This document shows, piece by piece, positions 21,555 to 28,180 of a DNA stretch of 64,000 nt (position 1 is the stretch's first letter; every line of letters starts with the position of its first letter). Under the pieces are notes generated by a model. It was not told where the DNA came from and did no database searches. It saw nothing but the letters and a program-made list of their open reading frames with translations. Both the position numbers and the translations under genes were made by a program. This DNA comes from Erwinia psidii (GTDB taxonomy: Bacteria > Pseudomonadota > Gammaproteobacteria > Enterobacterales > Enterobacteriaceae), in assembly GCF_003846135.1 (NCBI RefSeq), contig NZ_RHHM01000013.1, positions 62,001-126,000 of the forward strand, given 5' to 3'.

Positions 21555-21656
21555 GACTTACCAGACCCCACCACAACGGGTTTAATACATTTAAAACAGT
21601 AAGTTACAGAGTCGCATTGGTTCTAAAAAGTGCTCTTTAATGCTGGTTGGTGGTCA

Positions 21657-22646
21657 CTATATGGACATTCCCGCAATAGGATTAAAAGCTACAGCATCCT
21701 GCAAAAAGTCCGGCGCAAAGTGCGCATAGGTCATTGTCTGCTGTATGTTCGCGTGCCCCAGAATCCTTTGCAATGTGATGATGTTTCCACCGTTCATCAT
21801 AAAGTGCGTGGCGAAAGTATGTCGTAAAACATGAACAGCCTGGCCTGCTGGCAGGTCTGGCTTCATCTCCTTCAGTGTGGCCCGGACAGTAGCATATACA
21901 GGCCGAAATAGCGCCCCTGACTCCCTCCCCTTTTTTACTACCTCCTCCAGTTCAGCTGAAATCGGTACGGTGCGACGTTTACCATTTTTGGTTTTCATGA
22001 ATATCACTTTACTGCCAATGATATGTTCAGCTTTGAGGCTTGCCACTTCACCCCATCGCCCACCAGTTGCCAGGCACAACATCACAGCCTTCCGTTCGTC
22101 ACCGTGCAGGCGTTGTAACAATTCGACAATCTCTGCCGCTGAAAGAAATGACATATCAGACTGAGGCTCTTTAAAAGCTTTTATCTGTTTGAATGGATTA
22201 GCTGAGTGGTATTCTGCTGCATTAATTAACTTGGTAAACATACCACTCATAATTGCATGGTGTCGGTTTACACTTGAAGGCTTCAGCCCCCTGCTTAGCA
22301 TTTGCACCCGGTAATCTGTGATCGCTTTTTTTGTCAGTTGATCGGCCCTGATGAGGCCCATCCCTTTCATGTCGGAAATAATTGTGGTTAATCTTGATTT
22401 TTCCTTTTCACCCCGCCCGTGCATTTTCCCGTGATAAATCCACCACAGGTCAAGCAACTCAGTAAGTTTTCGGCGATCTGCGGGTTTTTCCAGCCACTTT
22501 TTATTGTGAAAATTAACAATAATGTGGCGCTCGAAAATCTGCGCTTCACCTTTTGTACTAAATTTTCGCCGGATCCGTTTCCCTACGGAACCCTGCGGCC
22601 TAACGTCCACTTCATAACGACCATCATCAAGTTTCTTAATCGACAT
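21657..22646 (-). CDS. int: P2-type tyrosine integrase
   Basis: Catalyses integration and, with Cox, excision. A 329-residue tyrosine recombinase related along its length to P2 Int (337). The start at 22646 follows GGAGGG and aligns with P2 Int (SIKKLDDGRYEVDV). Catalytic residues are visible: Arg in CLATGGRWGE, HxxR in HVLRHTFATHF, and the nucleophilic Tyr in MTYAHFAP. It is transcribed towards pyrE behind the repressor gene. I see no terminator hairpin in the 100 bases between its end and the att site. Confidence 0.96.
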   Translation of the reverse strand: MSIKKLDDGRYEVDVRPQGSVGKRIRRKFSTKGEAQIFERHIIVNFHNKKWLEKPADRRKLTELLDLWWIYHGKMHGRGEKEKSRLTTIISDMKGMGLIRADQLTKKAITDYRVQMLSRGLKPSSVNRHHAIMSGMFTKLINAAEYHSANPFKQIKAFKEPQSDMSFLSAAEIVELLQRLHGDERKAVMLCLATGGRWGEVASLKAEHIIGSKVIFMKTKNGKRRTVPISAELEEVVKKGRESGALFRPVYATVRATLKEMKPDLPAGQAVHVLRHTFATHFMMNGGNIITLQRILGHANIQQTMTYAHFAPDFLQDAVAFNPIAGMSI

Positions 22647-22754
22647 AAGAAAACCCTCCGATGATTTCTGACACTTTATAAGTATGTGATTTTTGTTTCT
22701 GGAAGCAGCAATTCGATACATTGCACTCGCTACACTGATAAGCAATGTGAATGG

Positions 22755-23054
22755 TTAGCCAGTCTTTTTGCCTGAGGGCTGCGAGATTGTTTCTTCTGGC
22801 CCAGAGTGTGCGAGAACCGGTGCAATTTGTCCGGTTTCCGGGTCTGTTTCATCAAACATGAACCAGTCGCGGTATTTTCGGAATCGGGGATTCCTTAGTA
22901 ATTTCACTACAGCATCATGAGAAATTGAGGACTTACCATTCTCATACCCCACATAAGTAACGTAATTAATTCCAGTCATATCAGCAACCTCCCTCTTTTT
23001 TAACCGTTCAGACTCACGTATTAGCTTCAATTTTTCACAAATCCGGATTGACAT
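22755..23054 (-). CDS. C: Immunity repressor C
   Basis: A 99-residue Cro/CI-type helix-turn-helix protein equal in length to the P2 C repressor and sharing its C-terminal pattern TGQIAPVLAHSG...SGKKTG. The HTH spans about residues 20-40 (REVADMTGINYVTYVGYENG). It should repress the early operon beginning with cox and keep the lysogenic state, binding the 108-base region between the two genes. P2-type C is not inactivated by RecA, so SOS induction is not expected unless another gene supplies it. Confidence 0.93.
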   Translation of the reverse strand: MSIRICEKLKLIRESERLKKREVADMTGINYVTYVGYENGKSSISHDAVVKLLRNPRFRKYRDWFMFDETDPETGQIAPVLAHSGPEETISQPSGKKTG

Positions 23055-23162
23055 AATGAATCAGATCTCTTATTTTTAATTCGAAAAGAAATACCTCATT
23101 CACCGTTAGGTAGCTCTAAAGAGAGCGAGTTGGTGAAAAGGGACCACAACGGAGAATAGCAA
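23055..23162. promoter_or_regulatory. Lysogeny/lytic switch region (Pc/Pe)
   Basis: 108 bases between divergently transcribed C and cox. In P2 this interval holds the Pe and Pc promoters with the C operators. GCTCTAAAGAGAGC at about 23112-23125 is a small inverted repeat that could be an operator; no direct-repeat operator of the P2 type is evident. Promoter positions are not resolved. Confidence 0.5.
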
Positions 23163-23573
23163 ATGCAGGAAGAAGCTAAAACTCTTGACGAGCATGAAGC
23201 ACAGGAAGTAGCTGAAAATCCTGATGGGCAGGAAGCATCGAAAGGCATAACAAAAACCCGCAAGCGGGAAATGGTTCGCTTGTCAGAAAGCCCTTCAGAC
23301 CTTCTGTCAAAAGAAGGGTTTGCAATGTATGTAGGCAAAACCACCAACGCCGTTGTATGCATGGCTAAAGCCGGTAAGCTGCCCGCGTTCTACATGGCTG
23401 ACCCGTTAAAGCCTGGTGGCTATGCAGAGCTGTGGATTAACCGCAGGGAATGGGACAAATACGCCGCCCAGTTAGTGGAAAGTGCACCGGAAGAATGGCA
23501 CTACTGGAAAAACCGCATCAGTGCGAACAAGCCTGGGAGATCCCGCCAAACAAACCAAGGGGGCGAACAGTGA
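23163..23573 (+). CDS. cox: Cox-like excisionase/repressor with an N-terminal extension
   Basis: The 136-residue product resembles P2 Cox (91 aa) over its central part: a winged HTH-like segment EGFAMYVGKTTNAVVCMAKAGKLPAFYMADP at about residues 50-80, followed by a Trp-rich end (EWHYWKNR). P2 Cox directs excision and represses the lysogenic promoter. About 40 extra residues at the N-terminus are acidic and charged, unlike P2. GGAG lies eight bases before the start. Position and orientation opposite C support the call. Confidence 0.8.
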   Translation: MQEEAKTLDEHEAQEVAENPDGQEASKGITKTRKREMVRLSESPSDLLSKEGFAMYVGKTTNAVVCMAKAGKLPAFYMADPLKPGGYAELWINRREWDKYAAQLVESAPEEWHYWKNRISANKPGRSRQTNQGGEQ

Positions 23574-23595
23574 GAAAGCACTATATCTGGCTCTT

Positions 23596-23727
23596 ATGGA
23601 TGGGGCTTTAGTTATGGGAACAACAAAAGAACTTGTCTTCGACATGATGCTGATAATTTTACTCATCTGTATGGGGGTAATTTCAGTAGCCGCGACGGTT
23701 AAGTTTGTAGCCACTTTTGTTTTCTGA
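23596..23727 (+). CDS. Small single-helix membrane protein
   Basis: About 43 residues ending in one predicted membrane helix (MMLIILLICMGVISVAATVKFV). The frame is open further upstream inside cox, so the start is uncertain (23596 or 23614), and no strong ribosome site is seen. It occupies the position of small early genes in P2. No function known. Confidence 0.35.
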   Translation: MDGALVMGTTKELVFDMMLIILLICMGVISVAATVKFVATFVF

Positions 23728-23754
23728 CGTAATAACTAAAAATGGCAGGATCCG

Positions 23755-24012
23755 ATGATGCGAAAAGATTATTCACAGCGCTTACATTCAGAAATTATTT
23801 CGGGTGTGATTCAGGTCAGCAAGAATATTTATATCTGTTCCGGTTTCACGATCCGAAAATCGCCACGAAATGCCCTGAACAATCGCAACACTTATTTAAT
23901 CACAAAGTATGCTGAAAACAGCAATAACTATTATGGGCGTGACTTTTCGCTGTCTGAGGCCTGCAATACCGTGCGCAGGATTATAAAACATGGACGACTC
24001 ATTTCTTTTTGA
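23755..24012 (+). CDS. Hypothetical early phage protein, 85 aa
   Basis: A basic 85-residue protein with no recognised domain. Tyr and Asn are frequent in the middle (NNRNTYLITKYAENSNNYYG). AGGAT precedes the tandem ATG start by 3-6 bases. It lies in the early operon between cox and A; P2 has several unrelated small genes here. Confidence 0.5.
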   Translation: MMRKDYSQRLHSEIISGVIQVSKNIYICSGFTIRKSPRNALNNRNTYLITKYAENSNNYYGRDFSLSEACNTVRRIIKHGRLISF

Positions 24013-24172
24013 TGATTTACTACTGGCTTTCTGGCTGCTGGTTTTTTCCTGGGTATTTTTAACATCCGCACAGGCAATAATTCGTGACCATTGCCACCGT
24101 GTTAATCTGAAAAATAAATTCAAATCAGGAGGCATGGAAAATGAAAGGCTTCTACGCAGAACAGGTAAATAA
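23990..24172 (+). CDS. Hypothetical membrane protein, 60 aa
   Basis: A short protein with an acidic start (MDDSFLFDD) and one hydrophobic helix (LLLAFWLLVFSWVFL, about residues 10-24), then a basic tail. It overlaps the previous gene by 23 bases and the next by 32. The overlaps suggest translational coupling, but coding status is uncertain. Confidence 0.4.
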   Translation: MDDSFLFDDLLLAFWLLVFSWVFLTSAQAIIRDHCHRVNLKNKFKSGGMENERLLRRTGK

Positions 24173-24383
24173 ATTACTTCAGGACTATTATTTTAATCTG
24201 GAAAACAATTCTGTCGGACGTGAGTCCCATTACGGCGTATTAGCCAGCGGACTTCAGCAGCTGTACGGCTTTGCCTTTTGTTCTGGCGATAATGAAACCA
24301 TTAATTCTCTACGCCCAACTATCAATGCTGTATTTAATGGTGAAATACCAAAGCCTGTTTACCACGAAGCAACAGTGTCGTGA
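24141..24383 (+). CDS. Hypothetical early phage protein, 80 aa
   Basis: A soluble 80-residue protein (MKGFYAEQVNKLLQDYYF...). AGGAGG lies ten bases before the start, a good ribosome site. The sequence GVLASGLQQLYGFAFCSGDNETINSLRPTI is reminiscent of small P2-type early proteins but I do not recognise the family. Confidence 0.55.
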   Translation: MKGFYAEQVNKLLQDYYFNLENNSVGRESHYGVLASGLQQLYGFAFCSGDNETINSLRPTINAVFNGEIPKPVYHEATVS

Positions 24384-24424
24384 TAGGTCTTCAGTCTAAA
24401 ATTTCAATATTAGTAGGTGTCGTC

Positions 24425-24637
24425 ATGTGTGGTCCTGCGTTAAATGAAAGTAAGGAAGAATATGACCGGATATATAGTGATTTCCGATTAATAACGGGAG
24501 AGCAATTATCCGGAAGAATGGACCCGACCAGGGCAAGAGAGGTATGGAGGGTTGTTTTACCACAAGCCGATCTGGCGGTTCTTGGCGATGTTCTCGCAGA
24601 TGTTTTTTTCGGACTCTCCCGAAACAGACAACCATAA
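24425..24637 (+). CDS. Hypothetical early phage protein, 70 aa
   Basis: A 70-residue helical, charged protein (NESKEEYDRIYSDFRLITGEQL...). The start at 24425 is preferred for position; a GTG at 24380 overlapping the previous stop would add 15 hydrophobic residues. Function unknown. Confidence 0.45.
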   Translation: MCGPALNESKEEYDRIYSDFRLITGEQLSGRMDPTRAREVWRVVLPQADLAVLGDVLADVFFGLSRNRQP

Positions 24638-24804
24638 ATCATTCCTTTTTGTAGTGGGTAGTCACGCCGCTCGCTTCTTGCCGGAAGGCGGCATAACGAA
24701 AATACCACAAAACCATGCGCCGGGCATGGATAAAACCCGGCACTTATCCGGGGCACTACTTACGAGTGGTGCGCCTGATAAGCAGCAGTGATGGAGGTAA
24801 AATC

Positions 24805-25197
24805 ATGCGTACCGGACAGGATAAAACGTTATCGGGCCGTCAGATGTTTCTTGAACAGCGCGCCCGTTTGCAGTCGGGGCTTAAGGTCTCCCGCACCTGC
24901 AAAACAGCCGATCGTTATGACCTGCTGGGAGAAGACCAGCGTAAGGTTATTTTTATTCTTGCTAACGAAGCTGCTGCACGTTTTCAGGGATTGCCACAGC
25001 TGACGCGGGAACGCCTGAGAGCAGGCTTTGACGATTTAAGCGAGCAGGAGCGCAGGTCGTTGATGCTGGGCATCAAGCGCCTGGCGGAGCTGGCAACAGC
25101 GTTACCGTGGGAATTCCCGGACTATGCTGCGCCCTGCCTTGAAATTCAGGCGTCACGCGAATCATCACCACCCGCACCGGAAGGCGCAGCGAATTAA
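24805..25197 (+). CDS. Hypothetical early phage protein, 130 aa
   Basis: The start at 24805 follows a strong GGAGGT site. The protein is helical and charged, with RKVIFILANEAAARFQGL near residue 52 and a Pro/Glu-rich C-terminus. Similar proteins are frequent in the early regions of P2-like phages, but no function is known. The 167-base leader before it (24638-24804) has no gene and contains GC-rich inverted repeats (CCGGG/CCCGG around 24720-24765) that could fold. Confidence 0.5.
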   Translation: MRTGQDKTLSGRQMFLEQRARLQSGLKVSRTCKTADRYDLLGEDQRKVIFILANEAAARFQGLPQLTRERLRAGFDDLSEQERRSLMLGIKRLAELATALPWEFPDYAAPCLEIQASRESSPPAPEGAAN

Positions 25198-25266
25198 CCA
25201 CTGAATGATTAACCGGCAGTCAGGCGCATCATCGCGCCGGGCTTCCTGCACCCTGGAGAAAGCAAT

Positions 25267-25839
25267 ATGAAACACGTAATGATTGATATTGAAGCCATGG
25301 ATAACAAGCCAACTGCGGCGATTGCGTCTATTGCTGCGGCAATCTTTGACCCAATGTCAGGTGCAGTTTCCGCCTCAATGTACCGGCGCATTGCTATTGA
25401 AAGCAGTGAGGCATTCGGCGGAACGCTGGGCGCTGAAACAATCAAATGGTGGTTTAAGCAGTCGGGAGAAGTACGAGCGGAAGTAATCAAAGAAGGGGGT
25501 TACTCCCTCCCTGTAGCTCCTGGTGAATTAAATATGTTTATCCTGGAATATTGTGATCTGGCGAGCGTGAAAGTTTGGGCGCGCGGCACTGATTACGATA
25601 TGCCGATTATCTATAACGCACTGCGCGCTGTAGAGTTAAAACCGGTCTGGAATTTCTGGAATGTCCGCGATGTCAGAACTGTTGAAGATGTTGCACTTAC
25701 TGTCTGTGGGTATGCCTCAAATCGGCTTGTTGACCCTGAAAAACATAACGCTGCCGCTGATGTGTGGAATCAGATCGCCCAGCTCTCAGACAACCTGAAA
25801 AGCCTCGCAGCAAAAGAGGCTACGGGGGCGGTATTATGA
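25267..25839 (+). CDS. DEDD-family 3'-5' exonuclease
   Basis: A 190-residue phage exonuclease of the RNase T/DnaQ fold, similar to exodeoxyribonuclease VIII-type phage proteins. The four acidic residues are visible: D and E in MIDIEAMD (residues 6-11), D in WARGTDYDMP near residue 100, and the final D in HNAAADVWNQ (HxxxxD) near residue 165. It probably acts in phage replication or recombination or degrades competing DNA. It overlaps dam by 4 bases (ATGA). Confidence 0.75.
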   Translation: MKHVMIDIEAMDNKPTAAIASIAAAIFDPMSGAVSASMYRRIAIESSEAFGGTLGAETIKWWFKQSGEVRAEVIKEGGYSLPVAPGELNMFILEYCDLASVKVWARGTDYDMPIIYNALRAVELKPVWNFWNVRDVRTVEDVALTVCGYASNRLVDPEKHNAAADVWNQIAQLSDNLKSLAAKEATGAVL

Positions 25840-26741
25840 TCCGCTCCCTTCTCAAGTGGCCCGGTGGCAAAAGCCGCGTTATGCCTGAACTGCTGCCGCA
25901 TTTACCAAAGGCTGATTGCCTGATTGAGCCTTTTGTTGGCGGGGCTTCTGTGTTCCTCAACACGGACTATCGCCGCTATATTCTTGCGGATATCAACCCG
26001 GACCTGATCTGTCTTTATCGTGAGGTTAAAAACCACCCTGACACGCTGATTGATATTGCGTGCGCGCTGTTTGTCTGGGGTAACTCTAAAGAGGCGTATT
26101 TGCGCAACCGCGAGATATTCAACAACATGTCAGGCGTGCTTGATGTTTATCGCGCTGCGTTGTTTCTCTATCTCAACCGCCACGGCTACAACGGCGTGGT
26201 GCGCTATAACCAGAGCGGTGGTTATAACGTGCCGTTTGGTCAGCACAAAACCGCGCCTTACTTCCCGGAAGCGGAGATCCGCCAGTTTGCCGAGAAGGCC
26301 AACGACACCAAAGCGATTTTCCTGTGTGGCTCATTTCAAAATACACTCAAAGTGATAGTTGGGGCGGATGAGGCCATTTACTGCGATCCCCCGTATCTTC
26401 CTGCCAGCGAAACCGCCAATTTCACCCAATACCACACCGAGCCATTCACCGAAAAGCACCACCGCCAGTTAGCGGCGGAGTTGCTGGAAGTGAACCGAAA
26501 ATATGGCGCGCCGGTTGTCATTTCCAACAGTGCCACCGAAACCACCCGCGAGATTTACCACCGCTTCCGCCTGCATGAAATCGACGTGCAACGCTCTGTT
26601 AGCGCTGACGCCAGCAACCGGCAGAAGGCCAAAGAAGTGATCGGCACTTTGGGCATCGTTGAGGGATGCCCGGCAGGTAGGTGCGGACACTGTGAGAGCA
26701 GCAGGGAGTGCTTGGGTATTGATAACGAAGAAACATGCTGA
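25836..26741 (+). CDS. dam: DNA adenine methylase (Dam-type, D12 class)
   Basis: N6-adenine methyltransferase of 301 residues. The AdoMet motif is LLKWPGGKSRVMPEL at residues 4-18 with EPFVGGASVFLN near residue 38; the catalytic DPPY occurs near residue 181 (YCDPPYLPA). It probably methylates GATC in phage DNA, protecting it or marking it for packaging or expression. Start 25836 overlaps the exonuclease stop. The C-terminal 30 residues carry four cysteines (CPAGRCGHCESSREC), unusual for Dam and possibly a small metal site. Confidence 0.88.
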   Translation: MIRSLLKWPGGKSRVMPELLPHLPKADCLIEPFVGGASVFLNTDYRRYILADINPDLICLYREVKNHPDTLIDIACALFVWGNSKEAYLRNREIFNNMSGVLDVYRAALFLYLNRHGYNGVVRYNQSGGYNVPFGQHKTAPYFPEAEIRQFAEKANDTKAIFLCGSFQNTLKVIVGADEAIYCDPPYLPASETANFTQYHTEPFTEKHHRQLAAELLEVNRKYGAPVVISNSATETTREIYHRFRLHEIDVQRSVSADASNRQKAKEVIGTLGIVEGCPAGRCGHCESSRECLGIDNEETC

Positions 26742-26751
26742 GGGCTTTTTG

Positions 26752-26988
26752 ATGGCGAGCTTGATTGAATTTTTAGAGGCGGTTGGTTTGGAAAATGTGA
26801 CCGTTCAGCCTCTTCACCAGTGTATGGACGGCATATCCATGAATAAAAATGGTGAAGCCAAAGTTGCATTTTTTACCCGCGAAATTTTCCCTACTGACGT
26901 GATCGGAAAAATACGCCGGACAGCATTCATTGTCTGGATGGACACCGAAAAGTTTGATGCAGCATTTAAAAAGACAAAGGGGAAATGA
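26752..26988 (+). CDS. Hypothetical phage protein, 78 aa
   Basis: A small soluble protein (MASLIEFLEAVGLENVTVQPLH...), with AGGG nine bases before the start. It lies between dam and dcm genes and overlaps the next start by 4 bases. No domain recognised. Confidence 0.55.
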   Translation: MASLIEFLEAVGLENVTVQPLHQCMDGISMNKNGEAKVAFFTREIFPTDVIGKIRRTAFIVWMDTEKFDAAFKKTKGK

Positions 26989-27266
26989 GAATGGAACGGC
27001 TCGCTAACTCCGCCTGGATAGCTATAGATCCTTCGAGTGAATCAATGGATTCAACGACACATGCAGTGATTTATCGCATCAATGATCGCTGGAAGCTACA
27101 CGATTTTTGGGTTGTTAATTTTAAAGCGTTCATCTTAGATGCTCATGTCCGTATCAGCGACTCGATCATATGTGGCAGTGCCAGAGAGGCATGTAACATC
27201 AAGCCGGGGGCAGTCATCCAGGTGCGTCAGATCACTGAAGAACAAGGTGGAGAGCTTCCATTCTGA
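26985..27266 (+). CDS. Hypothetical phage protein, 93 aa
   Basis: A 93-residue soluble protein with a beta-rich pattern (WIAIDPSSESMDSTTHAVIYRI...). It is coupled on both sides: ATGA overlap upstream and a one-base overlap with the cytosine methylase downstream. Function unknown. Confidence 0.5.
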   Translation: MRMERLANSAWIAIDPSSESMDSTTHAVIYRINDRWKLHDFWVVNFKAFILDAHVRISDSIICGSAREACNIKPGAVIQVRQITEEQGGELPF

Positions 27267-28180
27267 TGACTGCCTACTACAACGAAATCGATCCCTTCGC
27301 CACGCAATATCTTCGCAACCTTATTGATGCCGGGCTTATCGCTTCCGGCGTAGTTGATACCCGTTCTGTTGAGGATGTAACCCCAAATGACCTTAAAGGA
27401 TTCTCACAAGTCCACCTGTTCGCAGGCTTTGGAGGCTGGCCCCGCGCCTTGCGCGTCGCAGGATGGCCAGATGATCGCCCAGTATGGACAGCAAGTTGCC
27501 CATGCCAACCTTTCAGCCAGGCAGGCGAAGGAAAGCAATTTGATGATGAGCGGCACTTATGGCCCGCCGTTCATTGGCTTGCAGGCCAGCAACGCCCTGT
27601 CGTTATATTTGGCGAACAGTCTTCAAGCAAAGATGCAGAAGTCTGGATCGACCTTGTACAAACTGACATGGAAAGTTTGGGCTATGCCTTCGGGGCGTCG
27701 GCGTTTCCGTCTGCGGGCGTCGGTGCGCCGCACATCCGGGAGCGTACTTACTGGCTGGCCGACTCCAACCGCGAGCAATACGAAGAACGCTTATCAGGAT
27801 GCCGAGAAGGTGATCGCCAGGAAGCTGGCCGGTCGGCAGTCGAACTTGCAGGACTTTGCTTGTCTTGCGGGCTGGCCCACCCCTGCGGCGAGGGATGGAA
27901 AGGGCGGGTATCAGGGGGGAAGGATGCGGCACGGGAAGCTGTCAACGGATACGCTGGATGTGACAGCGCAGATAGCAGGCCCGGCCCGGTTAACGGATTC
28001 TGGGGATCTGCTGACTGGCTCTTTTGCAGAGATGGAAAGTGGAGGCCAGTTAAACCCGGCCTTAAGCCTCTGGTTAATGGGGTTCCCTCCAGAGTGGGAA
28101 AACTACGCGCCAGCGGAAACGCCGTAAATATCTATGCAGCAGCAACCTTCTTAAAAGCCTACATGGAGATCGCGCAATGA
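27266..28180 (+). CDS. dcm: DNA cytosine-5 methyltransferase
   Basis: A 304-residue phage C5-methyltransferase. Motif I is VHLFAGFGGWPRAL near residue 48, the catalytic Cys is in motif IV ASCPCQPFSQAGEG near residue 75, motif VI-like VIFGEQ near residue 113, motif VIII APHIRERTYWLADSN near residue 154, and motif X-like ASGNAVNIYAAATF near residue 283. It probably protects phage DNA from host restriction. The whole frame is intact, even though a second long frame overlaps 81 percent of it. Confidence 0.88.
   Translation: MTAYYNEIDPFATQYLRNLIDAGLIASGVVDTRSVEDVTPNDLKGFSQVHLFAGFGGWPRALRVAGWPDDRPVWTASCPCQPFSQAGEGKQFDDERHLWPAVHWLAGQQRPVVIFGEQSSSKDAEVWIDLVQTDMESLGYAFGASAFPSAGVGAPHIRERTYWLADSNREQYEERLSGCREGDRQEAGRSAVELAGLCLSCGLAHPCGEGWKGRVSGGKDAAREAVNGYAGCDSADSRPGPVNGFWGSADWLFCRDGKWRPVKPGLKPLVNGVPSRVGKLRASGNAVNIYAAATFLKAYMEIAQ
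27387..28127 (+). CDS. Overlapping +1-frame ORF inside dcm, 246 aa
   Basis: An uninterrupted 246-codon frame on the same strand as dcm but shifted by one base. Its product is not random: it has LTWKVWAMPSGRRRFRLRAS near residue 92, two copies of GWPTP (GWPTPTAS and GWPTPAARDGKGG), and ends LNPALSLWLMGFPPEWENYA. From memory, the GWPTP repeats and the LNP...WLMGFPPEW ending also occur as a separate protein beside or over phage dcm genes. No strong ribosome site is seen (GAGG 13 bases upstream). Whether it is translated is not shown. Confidence 0.5.
   Translation: MTLKDSHKSTCSQALEAGPAPCASQDGQMIAQYGQQVAHANLSARQAKESNLMMSGTYGPPFIGLQASNALSLYLANSLQAKMQKSGSTLYKLTWKVWAMPSGRRRFRLRASVRRTSGSVLTGWPTPTASNTKNAYQDAEKVIARKLAGRQSNLQDFACLAGWPTPAARDGKGGYQGGRMRHGKLSTDTLDVTAQIAGPARLTDSGDLLTGSFAEMESGGQLNPALSLWLMGFPPEWENYAPAETP

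Noticed and set aside
21555-21656. Terminator between int and pyrE
   Set aside because: Only short, AT-rich possible pairings were found; none has a GC stem followed by a T-run.
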